A program made the translations under genes and the position numbers. A stretch of DNA of 64,000 nt from Aliiroseovarius marinus (GTDB taxonomy: Bacteria > Pseudomonadota > Alphaproteobacteria > Rhodobacterales > Rhodobacteraceae). Shown in pieces: positions 44,320 to 53,821 of this stretch (within the stretch, counting starts at the first letter, position 1; each line of letters starts with the position of its first letter). The notes under the pieces are model-generated. The model saw only the letters and a program-made list of their open reading frames with translations. It did no database searches and was not told the DNA's origin. The stretch is taken from the NCBI RefSeq assembly GCF_004360145.1, contig NZ_ML178712.1, forward strand, positions 476,179-540,178. The letters run 5' to 3'.

Positions 44320-45469
44320 GAATTGGCAAATCGGCGGCTTTGGGCTGTATGTCCACTGGCCATTTTGCGCCGCCAAATGCCCCTATTGCGATTTCAACAG
44401 CCATGTCTCGGCCTCCATTAACCAAGATGACTGGGCAGCAGCCTATCTGAAGGATCTGGAGCGCTATGGGGCCGAAACTCAGGGTCGCGTCCTGGATTCG
44501 ATCTATTTCGGCGGCGGCACACCCAGCCTGATGGACCCCGCAACGGTCGGCGCGATCATCGACAAGGCGGCGGACCTCTGGACCTTCGCCAATGACATCG
44601 AGATCACACTGGAAGCCAACCCCACCTCGATCGAGGCGCAGAATTTCGCGGGCTATCGCAAGGCTGGCGTCAACCGCGTGTCGATGGGGTTTCAGGCGCT
44701 GAACGATGCGGACCTGCGAAAACTCGGACGCATGCATTCGGTCGACGAAGGCCTGCGCGCGCTCGACATTGCCCGCACCCATTTCAACCGCGTGAGTTTC
44801 GATCTGATCTATGCGCGGCAGGATCAAAGCCTCTCTGACTGGCAAGCCGAGCTTGACCGCGCACTTAGCTTCGCGCCAGATCACCTGTCGCTGTACCAAC
44901 TGACCATCGAACCCGGCACAGTCTTCGGCGCGCGGTTCGAGGCGGGAAAACTGTCCGGCCTGCCCGAGGACGAGCTGGCCGTCGACATGTTCTTCCACAC
45001 GCAATACGCCACCGAAGCCGCCGGCCTGCCCGCCTATGAGGTCTCGAACCACGCACGCCCCGGCGAAGAAAGTCGGCACAATTTGATCTATTGGCGCAGC
45101 GGCGATTGGATCGGGATCGGTCCCGGCGCACATGGACGGCTGTCCATTGGGGGGAACAGGTGGGGAACGGAAACCCCTCTCTCGCCGAGCAAATGGTTGG
45201 AAAACGCACTGGGGGACGCTGACAAGCGCGAGAGAGCGCCTCTCCCTCTCTCTGAACAGGTAACTGAATACCTTTTGATGGGTTTGCGCACCACTGAGGG
45301 CATCGACCTAGAGCGGCTGAAGGCTCAGTTCGACACCCAACTAGATGTGAATAAAATCAAAGACTTAATCGAACTTCACCTGGTTTCCGTCGATCAGAAA
45401 ACACTTAGGGCGACCAAAAATGGCCGCCCCGTTTTGAATGGTATTTTGCGAGAGCTTTTGCCGGACTAA
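44312..45469 (+). CDS. hemW: HemW, radical SAM heme chaperone (CPDH-like)
   Basis: Radical SAM protein of 385 aa, related to oxygen-independent coproporphyrinogen oxidase but belonging to the HemW heme-trafficking group. The cluster motif Cys-x3-Cys-x2-Cys is in [11 protein letters not shown] near residue 18, then FGGGTPSLM. The start is TTG 44312, since no ATG or GTG lies before the conserved [11 protein letters not shown] is spaced correctly. The stop overlaps the convergent parB stop by 3 bp. Confidence 0.92.
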   Translation: MLENWQIGGFGLYVHWPFCAAKCPYCDFNSHVSASINQDDWAAAYLKDLERYGAETQGRVLDSIYFGGGTPSLMDPATVGAIIDKAADLWTFANDIEITLEANPTSIEAQNFAGYRKAGVNRVSMGFQALNDADLRKLGRMHSVDEGLRALDIARTHFNRVSFDLIYARQDQSLSDWQAELDRALSFAPDHLSLYQLTIEPGTVFGARFEAGKLSGLPEDELAVDMFFHTQYATEAAGLPAYEVSNHARPGEESRHNLIYWRSGDWIGIGPGAHGRLSIGGNRWGTETPLSPSKWLENALGDADKRERAPLPLSEQVTEYLLMGLRTTEGIDLERLKAQFDTQLDVNKIKDLIELHLVSVDQKTLRATKNGRPVLNGILRELLPD

Positions 45470-46353
45470 ACGGACAGTTTTCCGCAGATATCGTCCAGCT
45501 GATCGAGGTTTTGGTAGCGAATTGTGACCGTCCCGGCCTCGCCCCCGGCTTTGTGGTCGATCTGCACTTTCATGCCCGTCGCCGCCGACAGATCCGCCTC
45601 GAGCGCTTTGGTGTCGGCGTCTTTCTCGGTCTTCGGGCTTGCTGCGCGCGGCTTGCTGTCGCCCGCACCCTTTGCCAGCTTCTCGGCAGCCCGCACCGAC
45701 AAACCCTTGTTGATGATCTCGCGTGCCAGTGCCGAGGGATTGTCCGCCGTAACCAGCGTCCGCGCGTGGCCGGCGGTGAGTTGGCCATCACGCACAAAGG
45801 CCTGAACATCATCGGGCAGGTTCAGAAGACGTAGAAGGTTCGCGATATGCGAACGGCTTTTCCCCAGTGCTTCCGAGACTTTCTCTTGCGTGTGCCCAAA
45901 CCGGTCCATCAGATCACGATAGCCAGCGGCCTCTTCGATCGCGTTCAGATCGGCGCGCTGAATGTTTTCGATAATCGCGACTTCCAGCGCCTCGGTATCG
46001 GAATATTCCCGGACGATTACAGGCAGTTGATGCAGTTTGGCCATCTGCGAGGCGCGCCAGCGGCGTTCACCTGCGACGATCTCGTACTCGCCTTCGCTGC
46101 CGGGGCGCGGACGCACGATCAGGGGCTGAATCACCCCTTTTTCCTTCACCGAAGCCGCCAGATCATCCAGCTGTTCCTGCGTAAAGGTGCGGCGCGGCTG
46201 TTCGGGGTTCGGTTTAATCTTTTCAATCGGAACCATCATGTCCGCGCGGCGCGGTTCGGACGAAGCCCCCTTCGGCGATTCATCGACAACAACATCCGCC
46301 ATCAGGGCCGACAAGCCGCGGCCTAGGCCGCGATTTTTAGTTGGTTTGCTCAT
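45466..46353 (-). CDS. parB: Chromosome partitioning protein ParB
   Basis: CTP-dependent DNA clamp that loads at parS and spreads to help segregate the origin (295 aa). The N-terminal GLGRGLSALM leads to the ParB/Srx CTP-binding domain with GERRWRA, then a helix-turn-helix (TQEKVSEALGKSRSHIANLL) and a C-terminal dimer domain after a Lys/Ala-rich linker. 13 bp downstream of parA. Two perfect parS sites lie 1.4 and 3.3 kb away. Confidence 0.97.
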   Translation of the reverse strand: MSKPTKNRGLGRGLSALMADVVVDESPKGASSEPRRADMMVPIEKIKPNPEQPRRTFTQEQLDDLAASVKEKGVIQPLIVRPRPGSEGEYEIVAGERRWRASQMAKLHQLPVIVREYSDTEALEVAIIENIQRADLNAIEEAAGYRDLMDRFGHTQEKVSEALGKSRSHIANLLRLLNLPDDVQAFVRDGQLTAGHARTLVTADNPSALAREIINKGLSVRAAEKLAKGAGDSKPRAASPKTEKDADTKALEADLSAATGMKVQIDHKAGGEAGTVTIRYQNLDQLDDICGKLSV

Positions 46354-46366
46354 TACTCGCCTCCGA

Positions 46367-47158
46367 TTATCGTTTGATCAGTTCCGCGGCCAGATTGCGA
46401 TAGGCGCGGCTGCCTTTGGACGTCGGATCATACATCAACACCGGCAGCGCGAAAGAGGGCGCCTCGCTCACGCGGACATTGCGCGGAATCATGGTCTTAA
46501 ACACCAGCTCGCCCAGATTTTCGCGCGCATCGGCCTCGACCTGGCGGGACAGGTTGTTGCGGCTGTCATACATGGTCAGCACAACACCTTCGATTCGCAG
46601 ATCGGGATTCGCCGCCGTACGCACCTCGCGCACGGTCAGAAGAAGCTGCGACAGCCCTTCCAGTGCGAAGAATTCACTTTGCAGCGGGATCAGAACGCTG
46701 TCCGCTGCGACCAGCGCGTTGACGGTTAGAAGGTTCAAAGACGGTGGGCAATCGATCAAGATATAGTCGATGTTCAGCTGCGATAACGCTACATCTCGCA
46801 ATGCATCGCGCAGAAGATGGCTGCGCTTTTCGTTCGAGACCAGCTCGATATCCGCCGAAGACAGGTCCGTTGTCGCGGGCGAGATCAGCAGATTGTCGAT
46901 GGTGGTTTTCTGGATGACATCCAGCACTGACGCCTCTTCCAGCAGAAGATCATAGGTGCTCATGTCGCGATCATCGGCGGAAACGCCCAACCCGGTCGAC
47001 GCGTTGCCCTGCGGGTCCAAATCAATCAAAAGCACGCGCTTTCCGGCCTCGGCCAGCCCTGCCCCCAGATTGATCGTTGTTGTCGTCTTTCCAACCCCGC
47101 CTTTCTGGTTGGTGATGGCAATAATCTTCGGCCCGCGTACTTGGAATGGGTCAGACAC
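46367..47158 (-). CDS. parA: Chromosome partitioning ATPase ParA
   Basis: Deviant Walker A ATPase (263 aa) that forms the gradient pulling ParB-parS complexes. The motif KGGVGKTTT begins at residue 19, LLIDLDPQGNAS follows, and switch II is in DYILIDCPPSL. The start is GTG 47158 after AAGGA; it lies inside the rsmG 3' end (8-bp overlap). Part of the run mnmE-mnmG-rsmG-parA-parB reading away from the origin. Confidence 0.97.
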   Translation of the reverse strand: MSDPFQVRGPKIIAITNQKGGVGKTTTTINLGAGLAEAGKRVLLIDLDPQGNASTGLGVSADDRDMSTYDLLLEEASVLDVIQKTTIDNLLISPATTDLSSADIELVSNEKRSHLLRDALRDVALSQLNIDYILIDCPPSLNLLTVNALVAADSVLIPLQSEFFALEGLSQLLLTVREVRTAANPDLRIEGVVLTMYDSRNNLSRQVEADARENLGELVFKTMIPRNVRVSEAPSFALPVLMYDPTSKGSRAYRNLAAELIKR

Positions 47159-47771
47159 GTGAGATTTCCTTAATCTTCAGAACAACGGCGGATGGATGGG
47201 TCTTGCTGGGATATGTATCAAGCTGAAACGACCAGTTTTCAAGCGCTTCGTCGATTTCCTGTCGATAGTTTTCGCCCTTGGGGAAAATGGCAACGCCTTC
47301 GGGCTTCAGGTGCCGCTCGGCAAAGCCACAGAGCGCATTCAACGACGCCAAAGCACGCGCCGACAGGACATCGGCGTTCTGTGGGGCGGCTTTCTCGATT
47401 CGCTCAGAGCGGACGGATAGTTTAAGATCCAGCTCGCGTGCGACGGTCCGCAGAAAGGTCGCCTTGCGCAGATCGCTTTCGATGCACGTCACGGAAAGAT
47501 CCGGGCTAGCGTCCTTCGCCATGATCGCGACGACCAAAGCCGGAAGACCCCCGCCCGACCCCAGATCACACCATATATTGGGATTCTCTGGCGCAAGCCC
47601 ATATATCTGGGCTGAATCAAGAATGTGACGCGTCCAGATTTCAGAGATTGTGCTGGGCGAAACCAGATTAATCGCCGAATTCCACTTCTTCATCAAGGCG
47701 ACGTAAGCCTCGAGTCGCTCGAATGTTTCACGTGAAACATCGACGTGACGCTGGAATTCGGCATGATTCAT
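47151..47771 (-). CDS. rsmG: 16S rRNA (guanine-527 N7) methyltransferase RsmG
   Basis: SAM-dependent methyltransferase (GidB) acting on G527 of 16S rRNA (206 aa). Motifs are [17 protein letters not shown] (SAM loop) and [11 protein letters not shown]. The N-terminal peptide [10 protein letters not shown] is encoded by a perfect parS site (47724-47739), as in many alphaproteobacterial gidB genes. The start overlaps the mnmG stop (ATGA). Confidence 0.95.
   Translation of the reverse strand: MNHAEFQRHVDVSRETFERLEAYVALMKKWNSAINLVSPSTISEIWTRHILDSAQIYGLAPENPNIWCDLGSGGGLPALVVAIMAKDASPDLSVTCIESDLRKATFLRTVARELDLKLSVRSERIEKAAPQNADVLSARALASLNALCGFAERHLKPEGVAIFPKGENYRQEIDEALENWSFQLDTYPSKTHPSAVVLKIKEISRV
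47724..47739. other. parS centromere site 1 (inside rsmG)
   Basis: An exact 16-bp match to the bacterial parS consensus TGTTTCACGTGAAACA, a perfect palindrome, inside the 5' part of rsmG. It lies 566 bp upstream of the parA start codon and about 5.1 kb from the origin candidate. Confidence 0.95.
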
Positions 47772-49636
47772 GCTGTGCGCTTCCGCTCGAACTGACGAAT
47801 CTTGGACAAAAGCAGCGTCAGGGCGGCTGGGGTCATCCCCTCAACCCTGCTCGCGTGGGCCAAAGTGCGCGGGCGCGCGGCCTGAAGCTTCGACGCGAGC
47901 TCGTTCGACAGTCCGCTGAGCGCGGAATAGTCGAAATCCTCGGGGATCACATGCGCCTCATCCCGCTTTAGCGCCTCAACATCTTTCTGCTGACGCTCGA
48001 TATAGTTTGCGTAAAGCGCATCGCGCGCGACCTGAAGCTTCACTTCGTCGTCAATCTGATCCAATGCGGCGTCCAGTTGAACCAGCTTTTCAAAGCTCAT
48101 ATCGGGGAAGGCCAAAAGCTCGTAGGCGGTACGGCGGGTACCATCTTTACGTACGTTCAGATCGAGACCCACAAGATCTTGTGGGGTGTACGACGTCTGC
48201 GTCAGCTGCTCTTTCGCGTGCACCAAGGCGTCACGCTTTGCTTCAAACGCAGATTTACGCGCATCTTTCACCAAACCAAGCTCGATCCCAAGCGGCGTCA
48301 GACGCTGGTCTGCGTTGTCCGCACGCAGAGACAAGCGATACTCAGCGCGCGATGTAAACATGCGATAGGGCTCGGTCACGCCGCGGGTGATCAGATCATC
48401 GATCATCACCCCGATATAGGAGTTCGAGCGCGAGAAAATCACCGGATCCCTGCCCTGCACCGCCAGAGCAGCGTTGGTGCCAGCCACCAAACCCTGTGCG
48501 GCGGCTTCCTCATATCCTGTGGTGCCGTTGATCTGACCCGCAAGATATAGCCCCGGAACATCCCGCAAAGACAGCGTTTCGGTCAAAGAACGCGGGTCGA
48601 CATAGTCATATTCGATGGCATAGCCGGGCTGCAGGATCTCGACCTGCTCAAGCCCGACGATGGAGCGCACATAGTCCTCCTGCACGTCAACGGGCAGAGA
48701 GGTGCTGATCCCATTCGGATACACCGTGTCATCGTCCAGACCTTCGGGTTCAAGGAACACCTGATGGCTGTCCTTATCCGCAAAGCGCACGATTTTGTCC
48801 TCGATCGAGGGGCAATAGCGCGGTCCGACACCATCGATATGCCCACCATACATGGCCGAGCGATCCAGATTGGCGCGGATAATCTCGTGCGTTTGCGCGT
48901 TTGTATGAGTGATCCCACACGAGATCTGCCGCGCGATAGGCGCCTTGTTCATAAAGGAAAACATCGCGGGATCATCATCGCCCGGCTGTGACGCCAGAAT
49001 GTCCCAGTTAATCGTTTTCCCGTTCAGGCGCGGCGGGGTGCCCGTTTTCAGGCGGCCGAGCGGAAGACCAAAGGAATCAATGCGTTCTGCCAATTTGACC
49101 GAGGGACGATCCCCCATTCGGCCGCCCTGGCTTTGCTTGTCGCCGATATGGATAATCCCGCGCAGGAAGGTGCCTGTGGTCAGCACAACAGCGCCGGCAT
49201 GCAGTTGCGATCCGTCTGCCAGCACGGCGCCGCACACGCGATTCCCGTCCATGATTAGGTCGGTCGTTTCGCCCTCGATCAACGTCAAACCCTCGGTCGA
49301 CAGGATCTCGGCGGACATGGATTTGCGATAGATTGCGCGGTCTGCTTGCGCGCGCGGACCCTGAACAGCGGGGCCTTTGCGACGATTGAGCAGGCGGAAC
49401 TGGATGCCAGCCTGATCCGCGACGCGGCCCATCAACCCGTCCAGCGCATCAATCTCGCGCACCAAATGCCCCTTACCCAAACCACCAATGGCGGGGTTGC
49501 AGGACATCACACCAAGGTCTTCCTTGCGCAACGTGATCAGCGCCGTCTTCGCGCCCATACGTGCAGAAGCATGGGCGGCGTCGGCACCCGCGTGCCCGCC
49601 CCCAACAACAATCACATCGAAATCCAGATGTTTCAC
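47768..49636 (-). CDS. mnmG: tRNA uridine-5-carboxymethylaminomethyl modification enzyme MnmG (GidA)
   Basis: FAD enzyme that with MnmE makes cmnm5U34 in tRNA (about 622 aa). The FAD motif is [19 protein letters not shown], followed by [14 protein letters not shown] and later [21 protein letters not shown]. The start is uncertain: GTGs at 49660, 49645 and 49636 are in frame. GAAGGAG is spaced 8 bp from GTG 49636 (MKHLDFD), but would be adjacent to 49645. A perfect parS site overlaps this start. The stop overlaps rsmG. Confidence 0.93.
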   Translation of the reverse strand: MKHLDFDVIVVGGGHAGADAAHASARMGAKTALITLRKEDLGVMSCNPAIGGLGKGHLVREIDALDGLMGRVADQAGIQFRLLNRRKGPAVQGPRAQADRAIYRKSMSAEILSTEGLTLIEGETTDLIMDGNRVCGAVLADGSQLHAGAVVLTTGTFLRGIIHIGDKQSQGGRMGDRPSVKLAERIDSFGLPLGRLKTGTPPRLNGKTINWDILASQPGDDDPAMFSFMNKAPIARQISCGITHTNAQTHEIIRANLDRSAMYGGHIDGVGPRYCPSIEDKIVRFADKDSHQVFLEPEGLDDDTVYPNGISTSLPVDVQEDYVRSIVGLEQVEILQPGYAIEYDYVDPRSLTETLSLRDVPGLYLAGQINGTTGYEEAAAQGLVAGTNAALAVQGRDPVIFSRSNSYIGVMIDDLITRGVTEPYRMFTSRAEYRLSLRADNADQRLTPLGIELGLVKDARKSAFEAKRDALVHAKEQLTQTSYTPQDLVGLDLNVRKDGTRRTAYELLAFPDMSFEKLVQLDAALDQIDDEVKLQVARDALYANYIERQQKDVEALKRDEAHVIPEDFDYSALSGLSNELASKLQAARPRTLAHASRVEGMTPAALTLLLSKIRQFERKRTA

Positions 49637-49644
49637 GTGAAACA
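49629..49644. other. parS centromere site 2 (at the mnmG start)
   Basis: A second exact TGTTTCACGTGAAACA. It covers the spacer between the mnmG ribosome-binding site and the GTG at 49636, and the first codons. It lies 1.9 kb from parS site 1 and about 3.2 kb from the origin candidate. Confidence 0.95.
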
Positions 49645-49663
49645 CTCCTTCGCTACGCACACG

Positions 49664-50953
49664 CTATTTTCCCAAACAGAAGCTGGAAAAGATTTCATCC
49701 AGCAGATGCTCTACATCGACATGGCCGACAAGACTATCAAGAGCCCGGATGGCAGTTCTGATTTCTTCTGCGGCAAATTCGGCGCGTTCGGGGCCGTGTT
49801 GTACCTCGATTCGCGCATCTTCCAAAGAGAACAGCGCACGCTCCATCGCGATGCGATGCCGTTCACGCGTAGCGATCCCGGCGCCCTGAACGCGGGTCTC
49901 CAAAACGGACGAGATCTTTTGGACCAACTGATCCATCCCCTGCCCGGTTTTCCCCGAGACAACCAGATCGCCAGAGGCGCCCAGATCAGCCTTCCCGTGC
50001 ACTACAAGGTCGTCGTTCAGCGGATCCATCGCGGGCTGATCGTCGGCGCCTTCCAGCAGGAAAACCCGCAGGTCCGCCGCCTTCGCACGCTCCAACGCAC
50101 GGGCAACGCCAATGGCTTCCACCTGATCTTCGGTGTCGCGCACCCCGGCGGTATCCAGCACCGTCACAGGAAGCCCTGCGAGCTCCATATGCACCTCGAT
50201 CACGTCACGGGTGGTGCCCGCAATATCCGAGGTGATCGCCGCCTCACGCCCGGCCAGAGCGTTCAGAAGCGTGGACTTCCCAGCATTCGGACGGCCCACG
50301 ATGGCGACCTCGAATCCTTCGCGGATGCGTTCGGCAATTCGGGTACCAGCGGTCTCGCGCTCAAGGCTGTCCAGCGTGGTATCCAAGAGCGCATTCACCT
50401 CGGGCGAGACGTCGACGGGTACATCTTCATCGGCAAAATCAATCGTGGCTTCCAGCAGAGCGGCGGCGCGGATCAGGTCCGTGCGCCACGCCCCTGCAAG
50501 GTCGCCCAGAGCGCCAGAGAGGACGCCCACGGCCTGCTTGCGCTGAGCCTCGGTCTCGGCGTCCAGAAGGTCCGCCAAACCCTCTACCTGCGCCAGATCG
50601 AGACATTCGTTTTCAAGCGCACGGCGGGTGAATTCCCCGGGCTCTGCTGGGCGTGCACCCTCTTGCTTTGACAGCTCAGCCAGCACCGCGCGGACGACGG
50701 CGGTGGACCCGTGCAACTGAAGCTCGACCACGTCCTCGCCCGTGAAACTGGAACCTGCTTCGAACAGCAGCACCAAAGCCTCGTCCAACAGCGCCCCATC
50801 CGCGCTTGTCAGGCGGCGCAATCCGGCACGGCGCGGCGCAGGCAAGTCGCCGGCCAACGCACGGGCCGCCGAAAACGCATGTGGCCCGGAAATCCGGACC
50901 ACCGCGACACCCGCTTTCCCGCGGGCACTGGCAAGAGCATAGATCGTGCCCAT
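49664..50953 (-). CDS. mnmE: tRNA modification GTPase MnmE (TrmE)
   Basis: GTPase partner of MnmG (429 aa). The N-terminal folate-binding domain is followed by helical parts and an inserted G domain with G1 GRPNAGKST at 220-228, DIAGTTRD and DTAG. The C-terminal Cys motif CLGK is the last four residues, the variant of CIGK that binds at the active site. 27 bp before mnmG, 28 bp after rho. Confidence 0.96.
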   Translation of the reverse strand: MGTIYALASARGKAGVAVVRISGPHAFSAARALAGDLPAPRRAGLRRLTSADGALLDEALVLLFEAGSSFTGEDVVELQLHGSTAVVRAVLAELSKQEGARPAEPGEFTRRALENECLDLAQVEGLADLLDAETEAQRKQAVGVLSGALGDLAGAWRTDLIRAAALLEATIDFADEDVPVDVSPEVNALLDTTLDSLERETAGTRIAERIREGFEVAIVGRPNAGKSTLLNALAGREAAITSDIAGTTRDVIEVHMELAGLPVTVLDTAGVRDTEDQVEAIGVARALERAKAADLRVFLLEGADDQPAMDPLNDDLVVHGKADLGASGDLVVSGKTGQGMDQLVQKISSVLETRVQGAGIATRERHRIAMERALFSLEDARIEVQHGPERAEFAAEEIRTAIRALDSLVGHVDVEHLLDEIFSSFCLGK

Positions 50954-50981
50954 TGAACTAACCTATTGTTTTTGTTACATA

Positions 50982-52253
50982 TTAGGCATTCATAGAGTCG
51001 AAGAACTCGGAATTCGACTTGGTCTGTTTCAGCTTGGAAATCAGGAATTCGATCGCGTCCGTAGTGCCCATCGGGTTCAAAATGCGGCGCAGGACATAGG
51101 TTTTCTGCAGGTCTTTCGGATTAACCAACAGGTCCTCTTTCCGTGTGCCCGATTTCAGAATGTCGATGGCCGGGAACACGCGCTTGTCGGCGATCTTGCG
51201 ATCCAGCACGATCTCGCTGTTGCCGGTGCCTTTGAACTCTTCGAAGATCACTTCGTCCATACGCGATCCGGTATCGATCAGCGCGGTCGCGATGATGGTC
51301 AGCGAGCCGCCCTCTTCGATGTTCCGGGCAGCACCAAAGAAACGCTTCGGACGCTGCAGCGCGTTGGCATCCACACCACCGGTCAGAACCTTACCCGAGG
51401 ACGGGACGGTCGTGTTGAACGCACGGCCCAGACGGGTGATCGAGTCCAGCAGGATCACAACGTCGCGCTTGTGTTCAACCAGACGCTTGGCTTTCTCGAT
51501 CACCATCTCGGACACGGCCACGTGGCGGGTCGCAGGTTCGTCAAAGGTCGAGGACACAACCTCGCCTTTCACGGACCGCTGCATGTCCGTCACCTCTTCC
51601 GGGCGTTCGTCGATCAGAAGAACGATCAGATAGCATTCCGGGTGGTTCTTCTCGATCGAGTGGGCGATGTTTTGCAGGATCACCGTTTTACCGGTACGCG
51701 GCGGCGCCACGATCAGCGAACGCTGGCCTTTCCCGATCGGGGCAACCAAATCGATCACGCGGGCTGAGCGATCTTTGATGGTGGGATCTTCGATCTCCAT
51801 CTTCAGGCGCTCGTCCGGGTAAAGCGGCGTCAGGTTATCAAAGGCCACCTTGTGCTTGGCATCTTCCGGATCCGAGAAGTTGATCTTCTCGACCTTGGTG
51901 ATGGCAAAGTAATTCTCATTCTCGCCGGGGGCGGAAATGACACCTTCCACCGTGTCACCGGTGCGTAGCGAATACTGGCGGATCATGTCGGGCGAGACGT
52001 AGATATCATCGGGACCCGGCAGATAGTTTGCCTCGGGCGAGCGCAAGAAGCCAAAGCCGTCTTGCAGCACTTCCAGCACGCCGTCGCCGCCGATGATCCA
52101 TTCATCATCCGCCCGCTCGCGCAGGATCGAGAACATGATGTCCCCTTTGCGCATGGTCGAGGCATTTTCGATCTCGAGCTCTTCAGCCATGTTGACCAGC
52201 TCTTTCGGGCTTTTGGCTTTCAGATCGGATAGGTTCAGACGGTTTTCAGACAT
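50982..52253 (-). CDS. rho: Transcription termination factor Rho
   Basis: Hexameric RNA helicase for factor-dependent termination (423 aa). The N-terminal Rho and cold-shock-like RNA-binding domain ([22 protein letters not shown]) is followed by Walker A APPRTGKT at 183-190 and the Q/R loops ([21 protein letters not shown]). Full length. The 125-bp gap to hemJ shows no clear structure; rho is often autoregulated, but I see no specific element. Confidence 0.97.
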   Translation of the reverse strand: MSENRLNLSDLKAKSPKELVNMAEELEIENASTMRKGDIMFSILRERADDEWIIGGDGVLEVLQDGFGFLRSPEANYLPGPDDIYVSPDMIRQYSLRTGDTVEGVISAPGENENYFAITKVEKINFSDPEDAKHKVAFDNLTPLYPDERLKMEIEDPTIKDRSARVIDLVAPIGKGQRSLIVAPPRTGKTVILQNIAHSIEKNHPECYLIVLLIDERPEEVTDMQRSVKGEVVSSTFDEPATRHVAVSEMVIEKAKRLVEHKRDVVILLDSITRLGRAFNTTVPSSGKVLTGGVDANALQRPKRFFGAARNIEEGGSLTIIATALIDTGSRMDEVIFEEFKGTGNSEIVLDRKIADKRVFPAIDILKSGTRKEDLLVNPKDLQKTYVLRRILNPMGTTDAIEFLISKLKQTKSNSEFFDSMNA

Positions 52254-52378
52254 GGAATATCTCGGAAATAGATCACGACGGCGCTTCTGCGCTGTCTATG
52301 TCGAGTTGGGAAAAACACATGGCCGGACGGCCTGCTTAGAGGCTCAGATACGCGCTGACACCGGTCGAGTCAACAAAA

Positions 52379-52828
52379 TCAGTATTTGAACACGACCGAG
52401 AAGACGATGACGATCATCAGAACCGTCGGCAATTCGTTCATCATGCGATAGCGCCGACCGGTCAGCGTATTGGTGCCCGACATGAAGTCTTTGCGTCGCG
52501 CGGCCAGCCACATGTGAAACCATGTCATGCCGATGATCGAGATCCCCTTGGTCCAGGGCCAGACCAGCGACCAATCAACGACACCAGGCGTTACCACAAG
52601 GCACAGACCGAAAATCCACGAGCTGATCATGGCTGGGTTCATGATCGCTTTCAGAAGCCGGCGCTCCATCGTTTGGAACAGGTCATCCGTTTCATTGCCC
52701 GATCCCACGACCTCGACATGATAGACGAACAGGCGCGGCAAATAGAACAGGCCCGCCATCCATGCGATCACCGATACGATGTGCAGCGATTTCGTCCAGA
52801 AATACGCGTCTGACAGAAAGTCACCCAT
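52379..52828 (-). CDS. hemJ: Protoporphyrinogen IX oxidase HemJ
   Basis: Membrane protoporphyrinogen oxidase of the HemJ family (149 aa), penultimate step in heme (and chlorophyll) synthesis. Four hydrophobic helices are visible. Conserved residues include His in KSLHIVSVIAWMAGLFYLPRLFVYH and the Arg/Asn of RRYRMMNELPT. It lies between rho and the origin candidate, matching other Rhodobacterales. hemW and hemH are elsewhere in the window. Confidence 0.92.
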   Translation of the reverse strand: MGDFLSDAYFWTKSLHIVSVIAWMAGLFYLPRLFVYHVEVVGSGNETDDLFQTMERRLLKAIMNPAMISSWIFGLCLVVTPGVVDWSLVWPWTKGISIIGMTWFHMWLAARRKDFMSGTNTLTGRRYRMMNELPTVLMIVIVFSVVFKY

Positions 52829-52909
52829 TCTAAGCCTCTTATATGCGATGCCGCTTCGATCTTCATAAATAATATAAAGAAGAAGAAAAGATGTAGTTGA
52901 TGTTAGGCC

Positions 52910-52918
52910 TGTGGATAA
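52910..52918 (-). promoter_or_regulatory. DnaA box (perfect)
   Basis: TGTGGATAA on the plus strand, which is TTATCCACA on the minus strand, an exact strong DnaA box. It lies 20 bp from the AT-rich stretch. Confidence 0.85.
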
Positions 52919-52943
52919 CGGGGATTATTGATCTGTCCCATGA

Positions 52944-52963
52944 CTTGTTCACAGGTGGACAAG
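52944..52963. promoter_or_regulatory. Inverted pair of DnaA-like boxes
   Basis: CTTGTTCAC and GTGGACAAG face each other across 2 bp with a single mismatch, forming a near-palindrome of two DnaA-like 9-mers (TTGTTCACA and TTGTCCACC). Confidence 0.6.
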
Positions 52964-53029
52964 TGAGGACCGAGATTCTGGACGGAATCTTTTTGCCTTT
53001 GTTTCACGGGCCCCGGCGCATTTACCATC

Positions 53030-53038
53030 TGGGGATAA
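53030..53038 (-). promoter_or_regulatory. DnaA box variant
   Basis: TGGGGATAA, which is TTATCCCCA on the minus strand, one mismatch from TTATCCACA. A similar TGGGGATTC follows at 53061. Confidence 0.6.
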
Positions 53039-53139
53039 GTGCAGGGATGAAATCGCGCGCTGGGGATTCGCCCACGGGGTGCGATGGGCAAAAACCAACA
53101 GTGGAAGAACTGTGAAAATCGCCTTAGTAAAGGTGGGAC

Positions 53140-53148
53140 TTATCCAGC
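53140..53148 (+). promoter_or_regulatory. DnaA-like box, weak
   Basis: TTATCCAGC matches the DnaA box TTATCCACA at 7 of 9 positions. Confidence 0.4.
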
Positions 53149-53202
53149 TGTTCTGGCGGGGGCCGAGTTATCTGCTGATTCCAGAACAGGATTACACAGA
53201 GT

Positions 53203-53211
53203 TTTTCCACA
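53203..53211 (+). promoter_or_regulatory. DnaA box variant next to maf
   Basis: TTTTCCACA, one mismatch from the consensus, 11 bp before the maf start codon, so DnaA or initiation complexes here could affect maf translation or transcription starts. Confidence 0.55.
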
Positions 53212-53221
53212 GGGTTATCAC

Positions 53222-53821
53222 ATGACCGCTTCCCTGATTTTGGCGTCTGCCTCGCAAATCCGCGCTGATCTGTTGCGCAACGCAGGCATCGACTTCGACA
53301 TCATCCCCGCCCGCATTGATGAAGAGATGATCCGCGCATCATTAGAGGCCGAGGGTGCGAGCCCGCGCGATCTGGCCGATGCGCTGGCCGAGTTCAAAGC
53401 GCGCAAAATCAGCGAGAAACATTTTGGGTCTTTGGTTCTGGGCTGTGATCAGGTGGCCGAGCTGGAGCAGAAGGTTCTGTCGAAACCTAAGGACAAAGAA
53501 GAGGCGCGCGCCCAGTTGACCGCGATGTCCGGCAAAGTGCATCGGCTGCTCTCTGCCGCTGTTCTTTATGAGGACGGCAAGCCGATTTGGCGGCATGTGG
53601 GTTTGGTGCGCCTTAAGATGCGAGAGCTTTCGCCGGAATATATCGCCGATTATGTCGACCGGAACTGGGACAGCATCCGCCATTCCGTCGGCGCCTATAA
53701 GCTGGAAGAAGAAGGCGTGCGCCTATTTGCCAAAGTGGACGGCGACTATTTCAACGTGTTGGGTTTGCCCCTGACCGAGCTTCTGTCATATCTGATCGTG
53801 CGAGGAGATCTGAAGATATGA
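53222..53821 (+). CDS. maf: Maf-family nucleotide pyrophosphatase
   Basis: Septum-formation/house-cleaning pyrophosphatase for modified or canonical NTPs (199 aa). The family N-terminus reads ILASASQIRADLLRNAGIDF, with LGCDQVAELE and the YxxxxGDSIRHSVGAYKLEE-like region. The frame is open from 53084, but the ATG at 53222 behind CAGGG gives the conserved start and leaves the origin gap free. Overlaps aroE by 4 bp. Its position beside the origin is conserved in Rhodobacterales. Confidence 0.93.
   Translation: MTASLILASASQIRADLLRNAGIDFDIIPARIDEEMIRASLEAEGASPRDLADALAEFKARKISEKHFGSLVLGCDQVAELEQKVLSKPKDKEEARAQLTAMSGKVHRLLSAAVLYEDGKPIWRHVGLVRLKMRELSPEYIADYVDRNWDSIRHSVGAYKLEEEGVRLFAKVDGDYFNVLGLPLTELLSYLIVRGDLKI

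Larger units (their letters stand above)
52829..53221. other. oriC: Candidate chromosomal replication origin (oriC)
   Basis: A 393-bp gene-free gap between hemJ and maf. At the hemJ side, 52861-52890 is about 80% A+T (unwinding element). DnaA-box-like 9-mers follow: 52910 (exact TTATCCACA on the minus strand), 52944-52963 (inverted pair), 53030, 53140 and 53203. Four GANTC sites for CcrM-type methylation are at 52974, 52985, 53065 and 53177. Genes on the left run left and on the right run right. parAB and parS are within 8 kb. The neighbourhood (rho-hemJ / maf-aroE-coaE-dnaQ) is the origin neighbourhood of related genomes. Confidence 0.82.
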
